Of a stretch of DNA of 64,000 nucleotides, positions 56,661 to 64,000 are shown in pieces (positions within the stretch are counted from its first letter, which is position 1; every line of letters begins with the position of its first letter). The notes beneath the pieces were generated by a model. It saw only the letters and a list, made by a program, of their open reading frames with translations, had not been told where the DNA came from and searched no databases. The DNA comes from Brevibacterium antiquum (GTDB taxonomy: Bacteria > Actinomycetota > Actinomycetes > Actinomycetales > Brevibacteriaceae): positions 1-64,000 of the forward strand of contig NZ_JABASX010000010.1 in the NCBI RefSeq assembly GCF_016107655.1, in the 5' to 3' direction. A program made the translations under genes and the position numbers.

Positions 56661-57925
56661 CGGCCTGCGGCGTCCACAGCCTTCGGAACGATGACCATCG
56701 CGGCGAAACCGAGGACGGCGACGACGGCGAAGAGATAGAAGCCCCACGGGTAGGCAATACCCGCCGTGACGAGGGTGCCGGTGATGAACGGTCCGACGAT
56801 GGCGCCGATGCGGCCGACTGCCGAGGCCATGCCGATCGCGGTGCCGCGTGCCGTGGGTGGGTAGATCGCGGAGACGAAGGCGTAGACGAGGACCTGAGCG
56901 GAGAAGACGAAGACACCGGTGATGAAGACGGCGATGTTGAGCAGGATCTGGCTCGTCATCGGGATGCTCAGTGCCGCGAGGAACACGGCTGCCAAGAGGA
57001 ACCACATGAGCACGATCGGTTTGGTGCCGTGCTTGTCCGCCAACCAGCCGGCGATGACGAGTCCGACGACGGCGCCGATGTTCATCACGAAGAGCATGAC
57101 GAGGGAGTCGGAGACCTCGTAGCCCGCATCGGCCATGATCTTCGGCAGCCAGGTGTTGAGTCCGTAGACGAGCAGCAGACCCATGAAGCTGGCGGCCCAG
57201 ACACCGATCGTGACCAGCTTGAACCGTCCGACGAAGAGTCCGGCCATGCCGGTCTTCGGGGCCACGACTTCTGAGTCGGCAGCTTCGGCCGGACGTGACT
57301 TCGCGACCTGAGCGGCGACGAACTCCTGAGATTCGGGCAGCTTCCACCACAGCAGCGGGACGAGGACGAGTCCGGCGACACCACCGGCGATGAAGAGCAG
57401 GTGCCAGTTGTGCGAGTAGAAGACGGCGAGCAGTGAGATCGCCACGGCACCGGCGTGGTAGCCGGTCATCGTCAGGGTCGTCGCTTTGCCGGTCTTGCCC
57501 GATTTGTTGTGCTCGCTGATGTAGGCGAGGCAGCCGGGCATCACGGCACCCAGGGCAAGTCCGGCGATGAACCGGAAGGTTGTGAACAGGGCGACGTTCG
57601 GGGAGAACGCGACGAGAATCGTGAAGATGGAGAAGAAGAGCACGCAGAAGATGATCGTGTAACGGCGCCCGAAGCTGTCGGCGATCGGTCCCACCGCCGC
57701 GGCACCGAGGCCCACACCCACCAGGCTCAAGGTCGCGACGAGGGTCGCAGCCTCAGGAGTGAAGCCGATGGCGTTGGTCGCCAGGAGTTCGGGGATCACG
57801 GCTCCCAGTACGACGAGGTCGAAGCCTTCGAGTGCGACGGCCAGCCAACACAGGATCGCCGGCCAGCGGGTATCGCCGGCGCGGGCAGTGTTGGCAGCGC
57901 CAGGGGCTGCGGCAGGTGTGGACAT
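56657..57925 (-). CDS. AAHS-family MFS transporter (aromatic acid:H+ symporter)
   Basis: The 422-residue protein has 12 membrane segments and the family signature LEGFDLVVLGAVIPELL near residue 33, GPIADSFGRR near 79, GLALGAVMPGCLAYISEH near 122 and the WWKLPESQEF loop near 195. This group imports benzoate, 4-hydroxybenzoate, protocatechuate, vanillate or gallate. It is co-transcribed with the PrpF-like gene downstream and probably the aldehyde dehydrogenase upstream (66-bp gap). Confidence 0.88.
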   Translation of the reverse strand: MSTPAAAPGAANTARAGDTRWPAILCWLAVALEGFDLVVLGAVIPELLATNAIGFTPEAATLVATLSLVGVGLGAAAVGPIADSFGRRYTIIFCVLFFSIFTILVAFSPNVALFTTFRFIAGLALGAVMPGCLAYISEHNKSGKTGKATTLTMTGYHAGAVAISLLAVFYSHNWHLLFIAGGVAGLVLVPLLWWKLPESQEFVAAQVAKSRPAEAADSEVVAPKTGMAGLFVGRFKLVTIGVWAASFMGLLLVYGLNTWLPKIMADAGYEVSDSLVMLFVMNIGAVVGLVIAGWLADKHGTKPIVLMWFLLAAVFLAALSIPMTSQILLNIAVFITGVFVFSAQVLVYAFVSAIYPPTARGTAIGMASAVGRIGAIVGPFITGTLVTAGIAYPWGFYLFAVVAVLGFAAMVIVPKAVDAAGR

Positions 57926-57991
57926 CAGTGTCTCCGGTCGTTCAGTAGGTCAGTGTGGTTGGACGGTCTTCGTGGGTGGACGGTCAGCGAA

Positions 57992-59455
57992 TCAGAAAGG
58001 ATACGGCGCAATCTGCGAGCGCATCGTGACCCACTGGGTTTCGGTGAAGGCTTCGATGTTGGCCTCGGCCCCACCGAAGCGGGATCCGTTGCCGGAGTCC
58101 TTCGTGCCGCCGAAGGGCACATTCGCCTCATCAGAGACGGTCTGCTCATTGATGTGGACCTTGCCGGAGTCGACGAGGTCGGCCAGTTCGATGGCCATGC
58201 CCACATCGCCGAGGATGCCCACCGACAGCCCGTATTCGCTGGCATTGACCAGTTCCGCGGCCTCCTCAAGAGTCGAGAAGCGACTCACGGGTGCCACGGG
58301 TCCGAAGATCTCCTGCGTCCAGGCTGGGTTCGAGGGACTGAGATCGGCAAGCACGGTCGGCGGCACGAATGCACCCTCGCCGGTTCCTCCGGCGACGAGT
58401 CGTGCACCGTCGGCCTGGGCCTTGTCGATGATGTCGCGGACGTTCGTTCGCTGCTTGTCGTCGATGATCGGCCCCAGTGCGACCTCCTCGGTGGCGGGAT
58501 TGCCCACGGGCAGGTTCCGGGCACGCTCGGCCAGCTGTTCGACGTATTCGTCGTAGATGGACTCGTGGACGAGATGGCGACCCGTGGTCATGCAGATCTG
58601 ACCCTGGTGCATCCAGGAGCCGAAGGCCCCCGCCGAGGTGGCCGGACCGACTTCTGCCCCGGGCAGGACGATGAGGGCGTTGTTTCCACCCAGTTCCAGG
58701 TGGCAGCGCTTGAGGAGGTGTCCGGCGGATTCGCCGACCTTGCGCCCGGCTGCCGTCGAACCGGTGAAGGAGATGACCGATACTTCGGGAGCAGAGACCA
58801 CTGCTTCGCCGGCTTCCCGGCCTCCGGGCAGCACCTGCAGGAGTCCCTCGGGAAGCCCCGCCTCGGCGAAGATCCGGGCCAGGCTGACACCGCCGCAGAC
58901 CGCGGTGCGTGGGTCCGGTTTGAGCAGGACCGCATTGCCCAGGGCCAGCGCCGGAGCGACCGAGCGGATGGAGAGGATGAGTGGGAAGTTGAACGGTGCG
59001 ATGACGGAGACGACTCCGGCGGGCACTCGGCGGGAGAAGGACCAGCGGGGTTCGTTCGAGGTCAGGACCTGTCCCTTGGGGTGGCTGGGCAGGGCAGAGG
59101 ATTCAAAGCAGATCTGCTCTGCGGAGCTGACTTCCAGCCCGGCCTTGGCTGGAATCCCACCTGATTCGCGGACGATCCAGTCGGAGATCTCCTCGGCGTG
59201 CTCGGCCCACAGAGCGCCGGCCCGGCGGAGGACAGCGGCACGCTCGGCAGGTGGCGTCTTCGCCCACTCCTTCTGTGCTGCCGCTGCACGGGTGGCGGCC
59301 TCGTTCACGTCATCGGCGTTCGCAGCGCCCAAGCGCCCCAAGGTCTGGCCTGTGGCGGGTTCGATGACGTCATAGGATGCGTCTGCGCCGTTCGTCCACG
59401 CGCCGGTGAAGATCTTGCCGTGCCACTGGGCACCTAGGAAGCTGTTCTCGCTCAT
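57992..59455 (-). CDS. Aldehyde dehydrogenase, benzaldehyde/vanillin dehydrogenase-like
   Basis: The 487-residue protein is an NAD(P)-dependent aldehyde dehydrogenase. FNFPLILSIRSVAPALALGN (near 155), the base in CHLELGGNNALIV (near 255), the nucleophile in GQICMTTGRHLVH (near 290) and EIFGPVAPVSRF (near 385) are present. The EQICFESSALPSHP stretch and the QICMTTGR form resemble aromatic aldehyde dehydrogenases. GGGGAGAAAGAC precedes the ATG at 59455. It is first gene of an operon with an aromatic acid transporter, so oxidation of an aromatic aldehyde to its acid is likely. Substrate is not determined. Confidence 0.87.
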   Translation of the reverse strand: MSENSFLGAQWHGKIFTGAWTNGADASYDVIEPATGQTLGRLGAANADDVNEAATRAAAAQKEWAKTPPAERAAVLRRAGALWAEHAEEISDWIVRESGGIPAKAGLEVSSAEQICFESSALPSHPKGQVLTSNEPRWSFSRRVPAGVVSVIAPFNFPLILSIRSVAPALALGNAVLLKPDPRTAVCGGVSLARIFAEAGLPEGLLQVLPGGREAGEAVVSAPEVSVISFTGSTAAGRKVGESAGHLLKRCHLELGGNNALIVLPGAEVGPATSAGAFGSWMHQGQICMTTGRHLVHESIYDEYVEQLAERARNLPVGNPATEEVALGPIIDDKQRTNVRDIIDKAQADGARLVAGGTGEGAFVPPTVLADLSPSNPAWTQEIFGPVAPVSRFSTLEEAAELVNASEYGLSVGILGDVGMAIELADLVDSGKVHINEQTVSDEANVPFGGTKDSGNGSRFGGAEANIEAFTETQWVTMRSQIAPYPF

Positions 59456-59649
59456 GTCTTTCTCCCCTATTCCTGCTCTGGTCGGGTTGTGACTGTTGTG
59501 GCGCCCGCTCCTTCGAGGTCGGCTTTTTCGGGCATGGGTGATGCACGTGATTGCCACGCTTATCGGCCACAATAGTGATGCGGACCACGGGGAGCCATCG
59601 TTGGCCCATTGATTGAGAATACGAGTGCTCCGGGGCTACGATTGCGGTC

Positions 59650-60423
59650 ATGGCGAACTCTCAATCGGGCGACTCGATGATCGATCGGCTGGTCCGAGTC
59701 CTCGGTTCCTTCGATCCTGATCACCAGAGCCTGAGCACCGAGGAACTCTCCGCACGAGCGGCATTGCCGAAGTCCACGGCGTACCGGCTGATCAACGACA
59801 TGATGCGGCACAATCTCCTGCAGCGTGACCCCAACGGTCGGATCAGGATCGGAGTGGGAATGTGGGAGCTGTCGAACCGCGCCTCCGACGCCGTCGATCT
59901 CGCGACCGTGGCCAGACCGCACATGATGGCCGTCCACGATTTCGTCGGCGAGAACACCCAACTGGGGATCCTGCGCGAACGTGAGGTCCTCATCATCGAG
60001 CGGATGTCGAAACCGACCGCAGTCATCCACCGCTCGAAGACAGCGGGGAGACTTCCTGCGCATGCGTCCTCGTGTGGGCTGGTGCTGCTCGCCCACGCCC
60101 CCAAGCACGTGCGGGAGGCCTACCTGCGCGGACCGCTGGCTGCAATCACCGAGAAGACGACGACCGATCCGGCTGTGCTGCGGAAGATGCTGGCCACGAT
60201 CCGGACCTATCACTTCGCGGAGCTTGCCGGGCATATCGATGACGGCACCACCGGTATTGCGGTGCCCGTCTTCGACAGCCATGGGCTGACGATCGCCGCC
60301 ATCGGCGTCGTCGTCGACTCCGAACACCATGTGGGTGGGCCGGCGATCATGCAGGCCCTGCGCACCGCCTCGGCGGGGATCACGAAGGACCTCGAGGCTC
60401 AGGGCAAATCCGTGGTGGACTGA
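59650..60423 (+). CDS. IclR-family transcriptional regulator
   Basis: The 257-residue protein has the N-terminal winged helix (about 8-70, MIDRLVRVLGSF, LSARAALPKSTAYRLINDM) and a GAF-like IclR effector domain (about 85-250, with RSKTAGRLPAHASSCGLVLLA and the end DGTTGIAVPVFDSHGLTIAAIGV). It is divergent from the aldehyde dehydrogenase operon, 194 bp away, and is the obvious regulator of it. The short inverted repeat GCCATCGTTGGC between the two is a weak operator candidate. No strong ribosome binding site was seen. Confidence 0.9.
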   Translation: MANSQSGDSMIDRLVRVLGSFDPDHQSLSTEELSARAALPKSTAYRLINDMMRHNLLQRDPNGRIRIGVGMWELSNRASDAVDLATVARPHMMAVHDFVGENTQLGILREREVLIIERMSKPTAVIHRSKTAGRLPAHASSCGLVLLAHAPKHVREAYLRGPLAAITEKTTTDPAVLRKMLATIRTYHFAELAGHIDDGTTGIAVPVFDSHGLTIAAIGVVVDSEHHVGGPAIMQALRTASAGITKDLEAQGKSVVD

Positions 60424-60435
60424 TCTCCCGGCTCG

Positions 60436-60699
60436 TCACGCGCGGGCTTTGAATCTGGCTCGTCGCTTCTCGGCCTCGACCTCACGGTTCTTCGGCGGAG
60501 CAGTGGTCACCAATGCGTCGAGGAGATGCTGAGTCGTGTGAGCGATCTCGTCGACGGCTGCCTCAAAGGCCTCCGCATTGGCTTGGGAGGGTTTCGTCGT
60601 GCCCGCGATCTTGCGCACGTACTGGAGCGCTGCGGCGTGCACTTCGTCCGAGGTCGCGTGGGGTTCGAAGTTATGAAGGGTTCTGATGTTCCTGCACAT
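60436..60699 (-). CDS. DUF2277 domain-containing protein
   Basis: The 87-residue protein opens MCRNIRTLHNFEPHAT and continues AALQYVRKIAGTTKPSQAN, which matches the small conserved DUF2277 family almost throughout. The function of the family is unknown; the protein looks helical and basic at its C-terminus (EAEKRRARFKARA). It converges on the IclR gene, with 12 bp between ends, and is divergent from the alarmone synthetase-like gene. Confidence 0.85.
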   Translation of the reverse strand: MCRNIRTLHNFEPHATSDEVHAAALQYVRKIAGTTKPSQANAEAFEAAVDEIAHTTQHLLDALVTTAPPKNREVEAEKRRARFKARA

Positions 60700-60837
60700 G
60701 TTCCAACGGTACGCCGCGGGACTGACACGGGACAGGGGTCTGCCGCCGATAGACTGGCCAGGCGTCCCTTCAACAGCCCAGCTCCTTCACCAGCCCAGCT
60801 ATGGAGAACGAAGACCGATCGAATCCCACCCTCGAGC

Positions 60838-61443
60838 GTGGCGCTGACTCCTGGTCAAGTGGCGAGCGTGCGAACCCTGCGGCGCGACTTCTCCAGACTG
60901 CTCATGGAACACCGCTTCGTCATCGACGAGCTGCTGACCAAGATCTCCATCCTCGACCTCGATGTCATCCGCACGAAGATCACCGATATCGCGGGCATCC
61001 GGATCACCTGCAGCTTCATCGCCGACACCTACCATGTGCTCGACATGCTGACCTCGCAGAATGATGTTCGGGTCGTGGAGATCAAGGACTACATCGCCCA
61101 CCCGAAGCCCAACGGCTACAAGAGCCTGCATGCGATCCTCGAGGTGCCCGTGTTCCTCGGCGGCGGCCCGACCCCGGTGATCTGCGAGGTCCAGATCCGC
61201 ACCATCGCCATGGTCTTCTGGGCCAGCCTGGAACACAAGATCCACTACAAGTTCGCAGGCGAAGTTCCCGACCGGCTCGTCGAGGAACTCACTCAGGCCG
61301 CCGAGGTGGCCGGCCAGCTCGATCGCAAGATGGAACAGCTGCACGCCGAGGTCCACGACGGTGACCCCGACGGCTCGGCCAGCGAGGACTTCGATGACGA
61401 GGCGATGCGCACCCTGTGGGAGCTGAGCAGGCGCGAGGCCTGA
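60838..61443 (+). CDS. Small (p)ppGpp synthetase-like protein lacking the ATP-binding segment
   Basis: About 201 residues if GTG at 60838 is the start; no clear ribosome binding site supports any start. The C-terminal two thirds match small alarmone synthetases: TDIAGIRITCSFI near 49, YIAHPKPNGYKSLHAILE near 83 and EVQIRTIAMVFWASLEHKIHYK near 116. The N-terminal helix LLMEHRFVIDELLTKISIL is also typical. The stretch that normally joins them, about 35-45 residues with the arginine/lysine motif that binds ATP phosphates, is absent, so helix and DIAG strand are joined directly near residue 40. Synthetase activity is therefore doubtful. Natural deletion or assembly error are both possible. Confidence 0.75.
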   Translation: MALTPGQVASVRTLRRDFSRLLMEHRFVIDELLTKISILDLDVIRTKITDIAGIRITCSFIADTYHVLDMLTSQNDVRVVEIKDYIAHPKPNGYKSLHAILEVPVFLGGGPTPVICEVQIRTIAMVFWASLEHKIHYKFAGEVPDRLVEELTQAAEVAGQLDRKMEQLHAEVHDGDPDGSASEDFDDEAMRTLWELSRREA

Positions 61444-61460
61444 GACCCGGGGCCCGAGCC

Positions 61461-62024
61461 CTACGGCTGCTTCGGGCGAAATCTGCGAAACCAAGCGTCC
61501 ATGTTGGCGTCATCCTCTGCGATGAGCTCCCAATAGACGCGCCTGCCGCCGGGGACGTCAAAGATGCGCGTGCCGTCGCCGAGGAAGATGGGCGCGACGA
61601 AGACCTGCATCTCGTCGATGAGGTCGACCTCGAGCGCCTGCCTGCCGATATCGGCGCTGATGATCTGGATGTCACGATCACCGGCGATGGCCTGGGCCCG
61701 ATCGACCACCTCGGCGATGGAGCAGTTCACGGCTGTGATCGTCGTGTCCTCGGCGAGCTCCTGGGGGCGGTGGGTGAGGACGAACTCGGTGCCTTCCCAC
61801 GCTCCGCCGTAGGCTTCGGAAGTCATCTCGTCGCGCTCGGCTGCCTGTGCCTTGGCCGCGTCATAGCCACGCCGGCCGGAGATGATGACGGCGACCTGCG
61901 AGGCGAGGTCCTCGACGGTGCCGTCTGAGAGCGAACCGAGCCCGGCCATCCAGGACATGTCGTGATTCGGGCCGGTGATGAACCCGTCGAGTGAGCTCGT
62001 GAAACCCCATGTGACTCTTGCCAT
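61461..62024 (-). CDS. Dihydrofolate reductase/RibD-like family protein
   Basis: The 187-residue protein has the RibD C-terminal/DHFR-like fold: VTWGFTSSLDGFITGPNHDM at the start, VIISGRRGYDAAK near 47, EFVLTHRP near 80, ISADIGRQALEVDLIDEM near 120 with the family LI-DE element, and VAPIFLGDGTRIF near 143. Such proteins reduce unknown NADPH-dependent substrates; dihydrofolate itself is unlikely. It converges on the alarmone synthetase-like gene with 17 bp between ends. Confidence 0.85.
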   Translation of the reverse strand: MARVTWGFTSSLDGFITGPNHDMSWMAGLGSLSDGTVEDLASQVAVIISGRRGYDAAKAQAAERDEMTSEAYGGAWEGTEFVLTHRPQELAEDTTITAVNCSIAEVVDRAQAIAGDRDIQIISADIGRQALEVDLIDEMQVFVAPIFLGDGTRIFDVPGGRRVYWELIAEDDANMDAWFRRFRPKQP

Positions 62025-62247
62025 CGCTCCTCCTTGAGCAGTCGGTGCAATCAGTATGACGATCTTTGGGTCACGCTGCTATGGCTCGTGTCGAAATTTG
62101 CTGCTGGGTTCCCAATTGAAGAGGGCAAGCTTCACAGGCAGGCCGGTGGAGAACCTGACTTTCGGTCCCGACGAGCAGGACCTCCGGTGGAGCCGGCTGA
62201 GAAACCTCGAGCCTGCACCACTCTTGACTCTCAGGAGTGTCCTTTGA

Positions 62248-62276
62248 TTGACAACTCCCCTGCCAGGTGTTCAATT
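62248..62276 (+). promoter_or_regulatory. Promoter of the AbiE locus
   Basis: A consensus TTGACA and TCAATT are separated by 17 bp, just upstream of and overlapping the left arm of the nested inverted repeat. The flanking DNA from 62025 on holds no other gene I can support and is lower in GC than the rest of the window. Confidence 0.6.
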
Positions 62277-62321
62277 TTTTCAGATGTTCAAGCATCCTGA
62301 ACATATGGATATGACTGAACA
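62268..62321. promoter_or_regulatory. Nested inverted-repeat operator of the AbiE locus
   Basis: Inner arms ATGTTCA (62284-62290) and TGAACAT (62298-62304) and outer arms TGTTCA (62268-62273) and TGAACA (62316-62321) share one centre near 62294. The operator overlaps the -10 element and the start codon, as expected of an autorepressing AbiEi antitoxin. Confidence 0.7.
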
Positions 62322-63220
62322 TCGGAATCAAGATGCCCCCGCGTTCATCGAGCGGGCTGTCAGTCATCTCGCTGCGTTGGGCATGCGTGTCGGGTGGTCC
62401 GGTCATGCGGACGAATACGGGCAAGCCGTTTCAGGAACACTGACGATCCACAACGGGGGACGACCTCACAAGTTCTCAGCAATTGCGAGCCCTTCGAACA
62501 CAAAACCAGACGTCGCCATGTTCCCTCACGATCGAGACACGGTCTTGATTTCAGAGAAGGTCACGCAATCACGTGCGCAGCAGCTCAAAGATCGTGGGTG
62601 GGGAGGATATGTGGACTCCTCGGGAAATGCTTCGCCGCGCGGAGAGGGCTTGGTCATCGAGATCGCGGGCCAACGCAATGGTGATTCGGCTCAGCAGGCC
62701 GCGACTACAGCGCCGTTCACCCGCGCGGGTCTACCTGTGACGTTCTCACTTCTTGCCGCCAACGAGCATTTCGGCAGCACGCCCACTCAGCGGGCCCTGG
62801 CTGACACTTCTGGAGCTTCCTTGGGAACGGTCAACCGTGTGATCAGGGCACTGCGCGAGCGCACTCCTTCGTTTCTGGAGGGAAAGCACAACGAGCTGTT
62901 GAAAAGATCCACCTTGGACGCCGGCTGCGCTGTTCGGCTCGGAAATCGCCGCCGCCCGCCTCGGCGCACCGATTCGGCCAGCATCCGTGCTCATTCACCT
63001 CGGCGGCAACGCCAGCGACCGGCGCGAGCTGATCCGACAGGGGAGGCTCCGCAAAGACGAGCGCGGGATGATCCGAATCCGGCCTGCTATCTGGACAAAC
63101 TCTCCAGTCCCGGCCTTCAACGAGACCGTACCTCGGCTCCTTATTCGTGCCGGCCTGCTCCTCGAAGACGACCCTCGAATCGATGAGATCAGGACTCAGT
63201 TCTTTGGAGACAACTGTTGA
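62305..63220 (+). pseudogene. AbiEi-type antitoxin (type IV toxin-antitoxin), frameshifted
   Basis: The first frame reads from ATG 62305 (or 62311) through AFIERAVSHLAALG, the ALGMRVG core and a winged-helix region ending ASLGTVNRVIRALRER, matching the N-terminal and central parts of AbiEi antitoxins. Near 62900-62940 this frame becomes arginine-rich nonsense. The expected C-terminal domain continues in the next frame as ALFGSEIAAARLGAPIRPAS, then VLIHLGGN, and ends FFGDNC at 63220. The joined protein looks about 40 residues short at the junction, so I infer an internal deletion with frameshift. The antitoxin is probably inactive unless the break is a sequence error. Confidence 0.7.
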
Positions 63221-63881
63221 TCGATCTCACCGGGCACGCGGACGTCCCGGTTCCTGAGGAAGTACTCGCCGAACTTACGAAAATCTGTAGGAAGTTGGAT
63301 GTCGAATTGCTCGTCATCGGTGCAGCTGCTCGAGATCTCGCCCTCCACTCCCAGCAGCATAAAGATCCCGTTCGCGCCACAGTTGATGTCGATATCGCCG
63401 TTGCAGTCCGCACCGACGGACAGTTTCTCGAACTCGCCGGAACCTTTGCTCGCAGGGGCAAAGCACCTCACAAGTTCAAAGTTCTCGGAGTCGAGGTCGA
63501 CATCGTTCCGTTCGGCGGCAATGAAGCCGATCGCACTGTGACATTCACAGACGGCAACCTTCTCGATGTCACTGGGCTTCAAGAAGCACACTCGACCTCG
63601 CCGTCATCCTCAATGCGCTGTCTGAAAGACCATTCGATGATGAAGTTTGGGACGACGACGAGGCACTTGACGCTACCGATGCCGACATCATCACAGCGGC
63701 CAGTTACCACTACGCCCACATCGCGGCCCAGCCATTCTCGCCACAAGACGGCATTGCCGTGCTCGACATCATCCGCGATCCGGTACAGAGACAGATGCTG
63801 ATCCGTCACATGCGGAACTCATTTGCCGGTGAACTCCTTACCGCTCATAGCCGAGGTTTCGAAGCCGGCCTCGGACATTGA
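63217..63881 (+). pseudogene. AbiEii-type nucleotidyltransferase toxin, frameshifted
   Basis: TTG at 63217 overlaps the antitoxin stop and is preceded by GGAGA. The N-terminal nucleotidyltransferase core is recognisable: VIGAAARDLAL near residue 33, the metal-binding DVDIAVAV near 57 and VDIVPFGG near 94. After DGNLLDVTGLQEAH near 63590 the frame turns into low-complexity sequence. The proper C-terminus resumes in another frame at 63591 as LDLAVILNALSERPFDDEVW and runs to a TGA at 63881. The lysine-containing motif expected between them is missing. A deletion of roughly 35 codons with frameshift is inferred. Confidence 0.7.
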
Positions 63882-64000
63882 CGACACACCAACTGTCTGC
63901 TGTTCGTCCGACCTGGCAGGAGGATCGAGAGCGCGCCGAACTCATCGACGGCTGCTTCACCACGGTCTGATCTTCACCTGGTCCCACTGCCTCGGGCCAA
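63882..64000. other. Right-hand tail without assignable gene
   Basis: The last 119 bp contain short open frames only. Nothing could be assigned, and the following gene would begin outside the window. Confidence 0.3.

Noticed and set aside
60698..60837. Earlier starts for the alarmone synthetase-like gene, including ATG codons at 60698 and 60801.
   Set aside because: They are out of frame with the synthetase domain. An in-frame extension exists but overlaps the DUF2277 gene and has no family similarity.
62150..62230. Segment with GGCTGAGA and ACC elements that recalls a TPP riboswitch.
   Set aside because: The paired stems and the second conserved half are missing, and the downstream gene is an antitoxin, not a thiamine gene.

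Overview
The window is a 64 kb stretch of high-GC chromosomal DNA with actinobacterial character: a MarP-type protease, a DUF222/HNH (13E12-like) protein, LPxTG-anchored surface proteins, a TadA-associated protein family typical of Actinobacteria, and densely overlapping operons with ATGA junctions. Brevibacterium is the most likely genus. The ring-cleavage dioxygenase at 26404-27516 keeps the residue numbering of the Brevibacterium fuscum homoprotocatechuate 2,3-dioxygenase (H155, H214, E267, H200, Y257). This taxonomic call is an inference from recall, not from a search.

Region 1 (1-15017) is a purine and allantoin salvage and degradation block: allantoinase, glyoxylate carboligase, tartronate semialdehyde reductase, hydroxypyruvate isomerase, an NCS2 permease, guanine deaminase, the xanthine dehydrogenase subunits XdhA-XdhB-XdhC and an AzgA-like purine permease. 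Together these take guanine, hypoxanthine and xanthine towards urate, and glyoxylate from allantoin towards glycerate. Uricase and the steps between urate and allantoin are not in the window. Three related GGAA/TTTCC operator-like sites sit in front of the glyoxylate operon and both permeases.

Region 2 (15369-24792) is mostly housekeeping: tRNA-Ser(CGA), TadA and its partner protein, upp, a receiver-less winged-helix regulator, a membrane-anchored EEP phosphatase, the MarP-like protease beside a PrsW-like protease, and an LPRTG surface protein.

Region 3 (24833-34739) is a homoprotocatechuate (3,4-dihydroxyphenylacetate) meta-cleavage cluster. It has hpaI, hpaH, hpaD, hpaE, an embedded GntR/FCD regulator and an unusual FAH-RraA fusion, divergent from an MHS transporter and a single-component flavin hydroxylase. 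A 12-bp word is shared by both promoter regions. No hpaF or hpaBC is visible.

Region 4 (34820-44170) holds a triplicated four-helix membrane module, an HNH protein, uridine kinase, and putA with a divergent regulator that carries three candidate HTH regions.

Region 5 (44200-51002) is a GntR/UTRA-controlled locus: lipoprotein, two permeases, ATPase, HAD phosphatase and cytoplasmic EEP phosphodiesterase, behind twin CTCACTAGTGA operators. It reads as an uptake-and-dephosphorylation system for an unknown phosphorylated compound.

Region 6 (51062-60423) has an FAD oxidoreductase with a one-base frameshift, an LPRTG-anchored extracellular nuclease, and a PrpF/AAHS transporter/aldehyde dehydrogenase operon divergent from an IclR regulator.

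Region 7 (60436-64000) has a DUF2277 protein, a small alarmone synthetase that appears to lack its ATP-binding segment, a DHFR-like reductase, and an AbiE type IV toxin-antitoxin pair in which both genes look internally deleted and frameshifted while the nested operator is intact. No CRISPR array, rRNA, IS element or phage module was seen.
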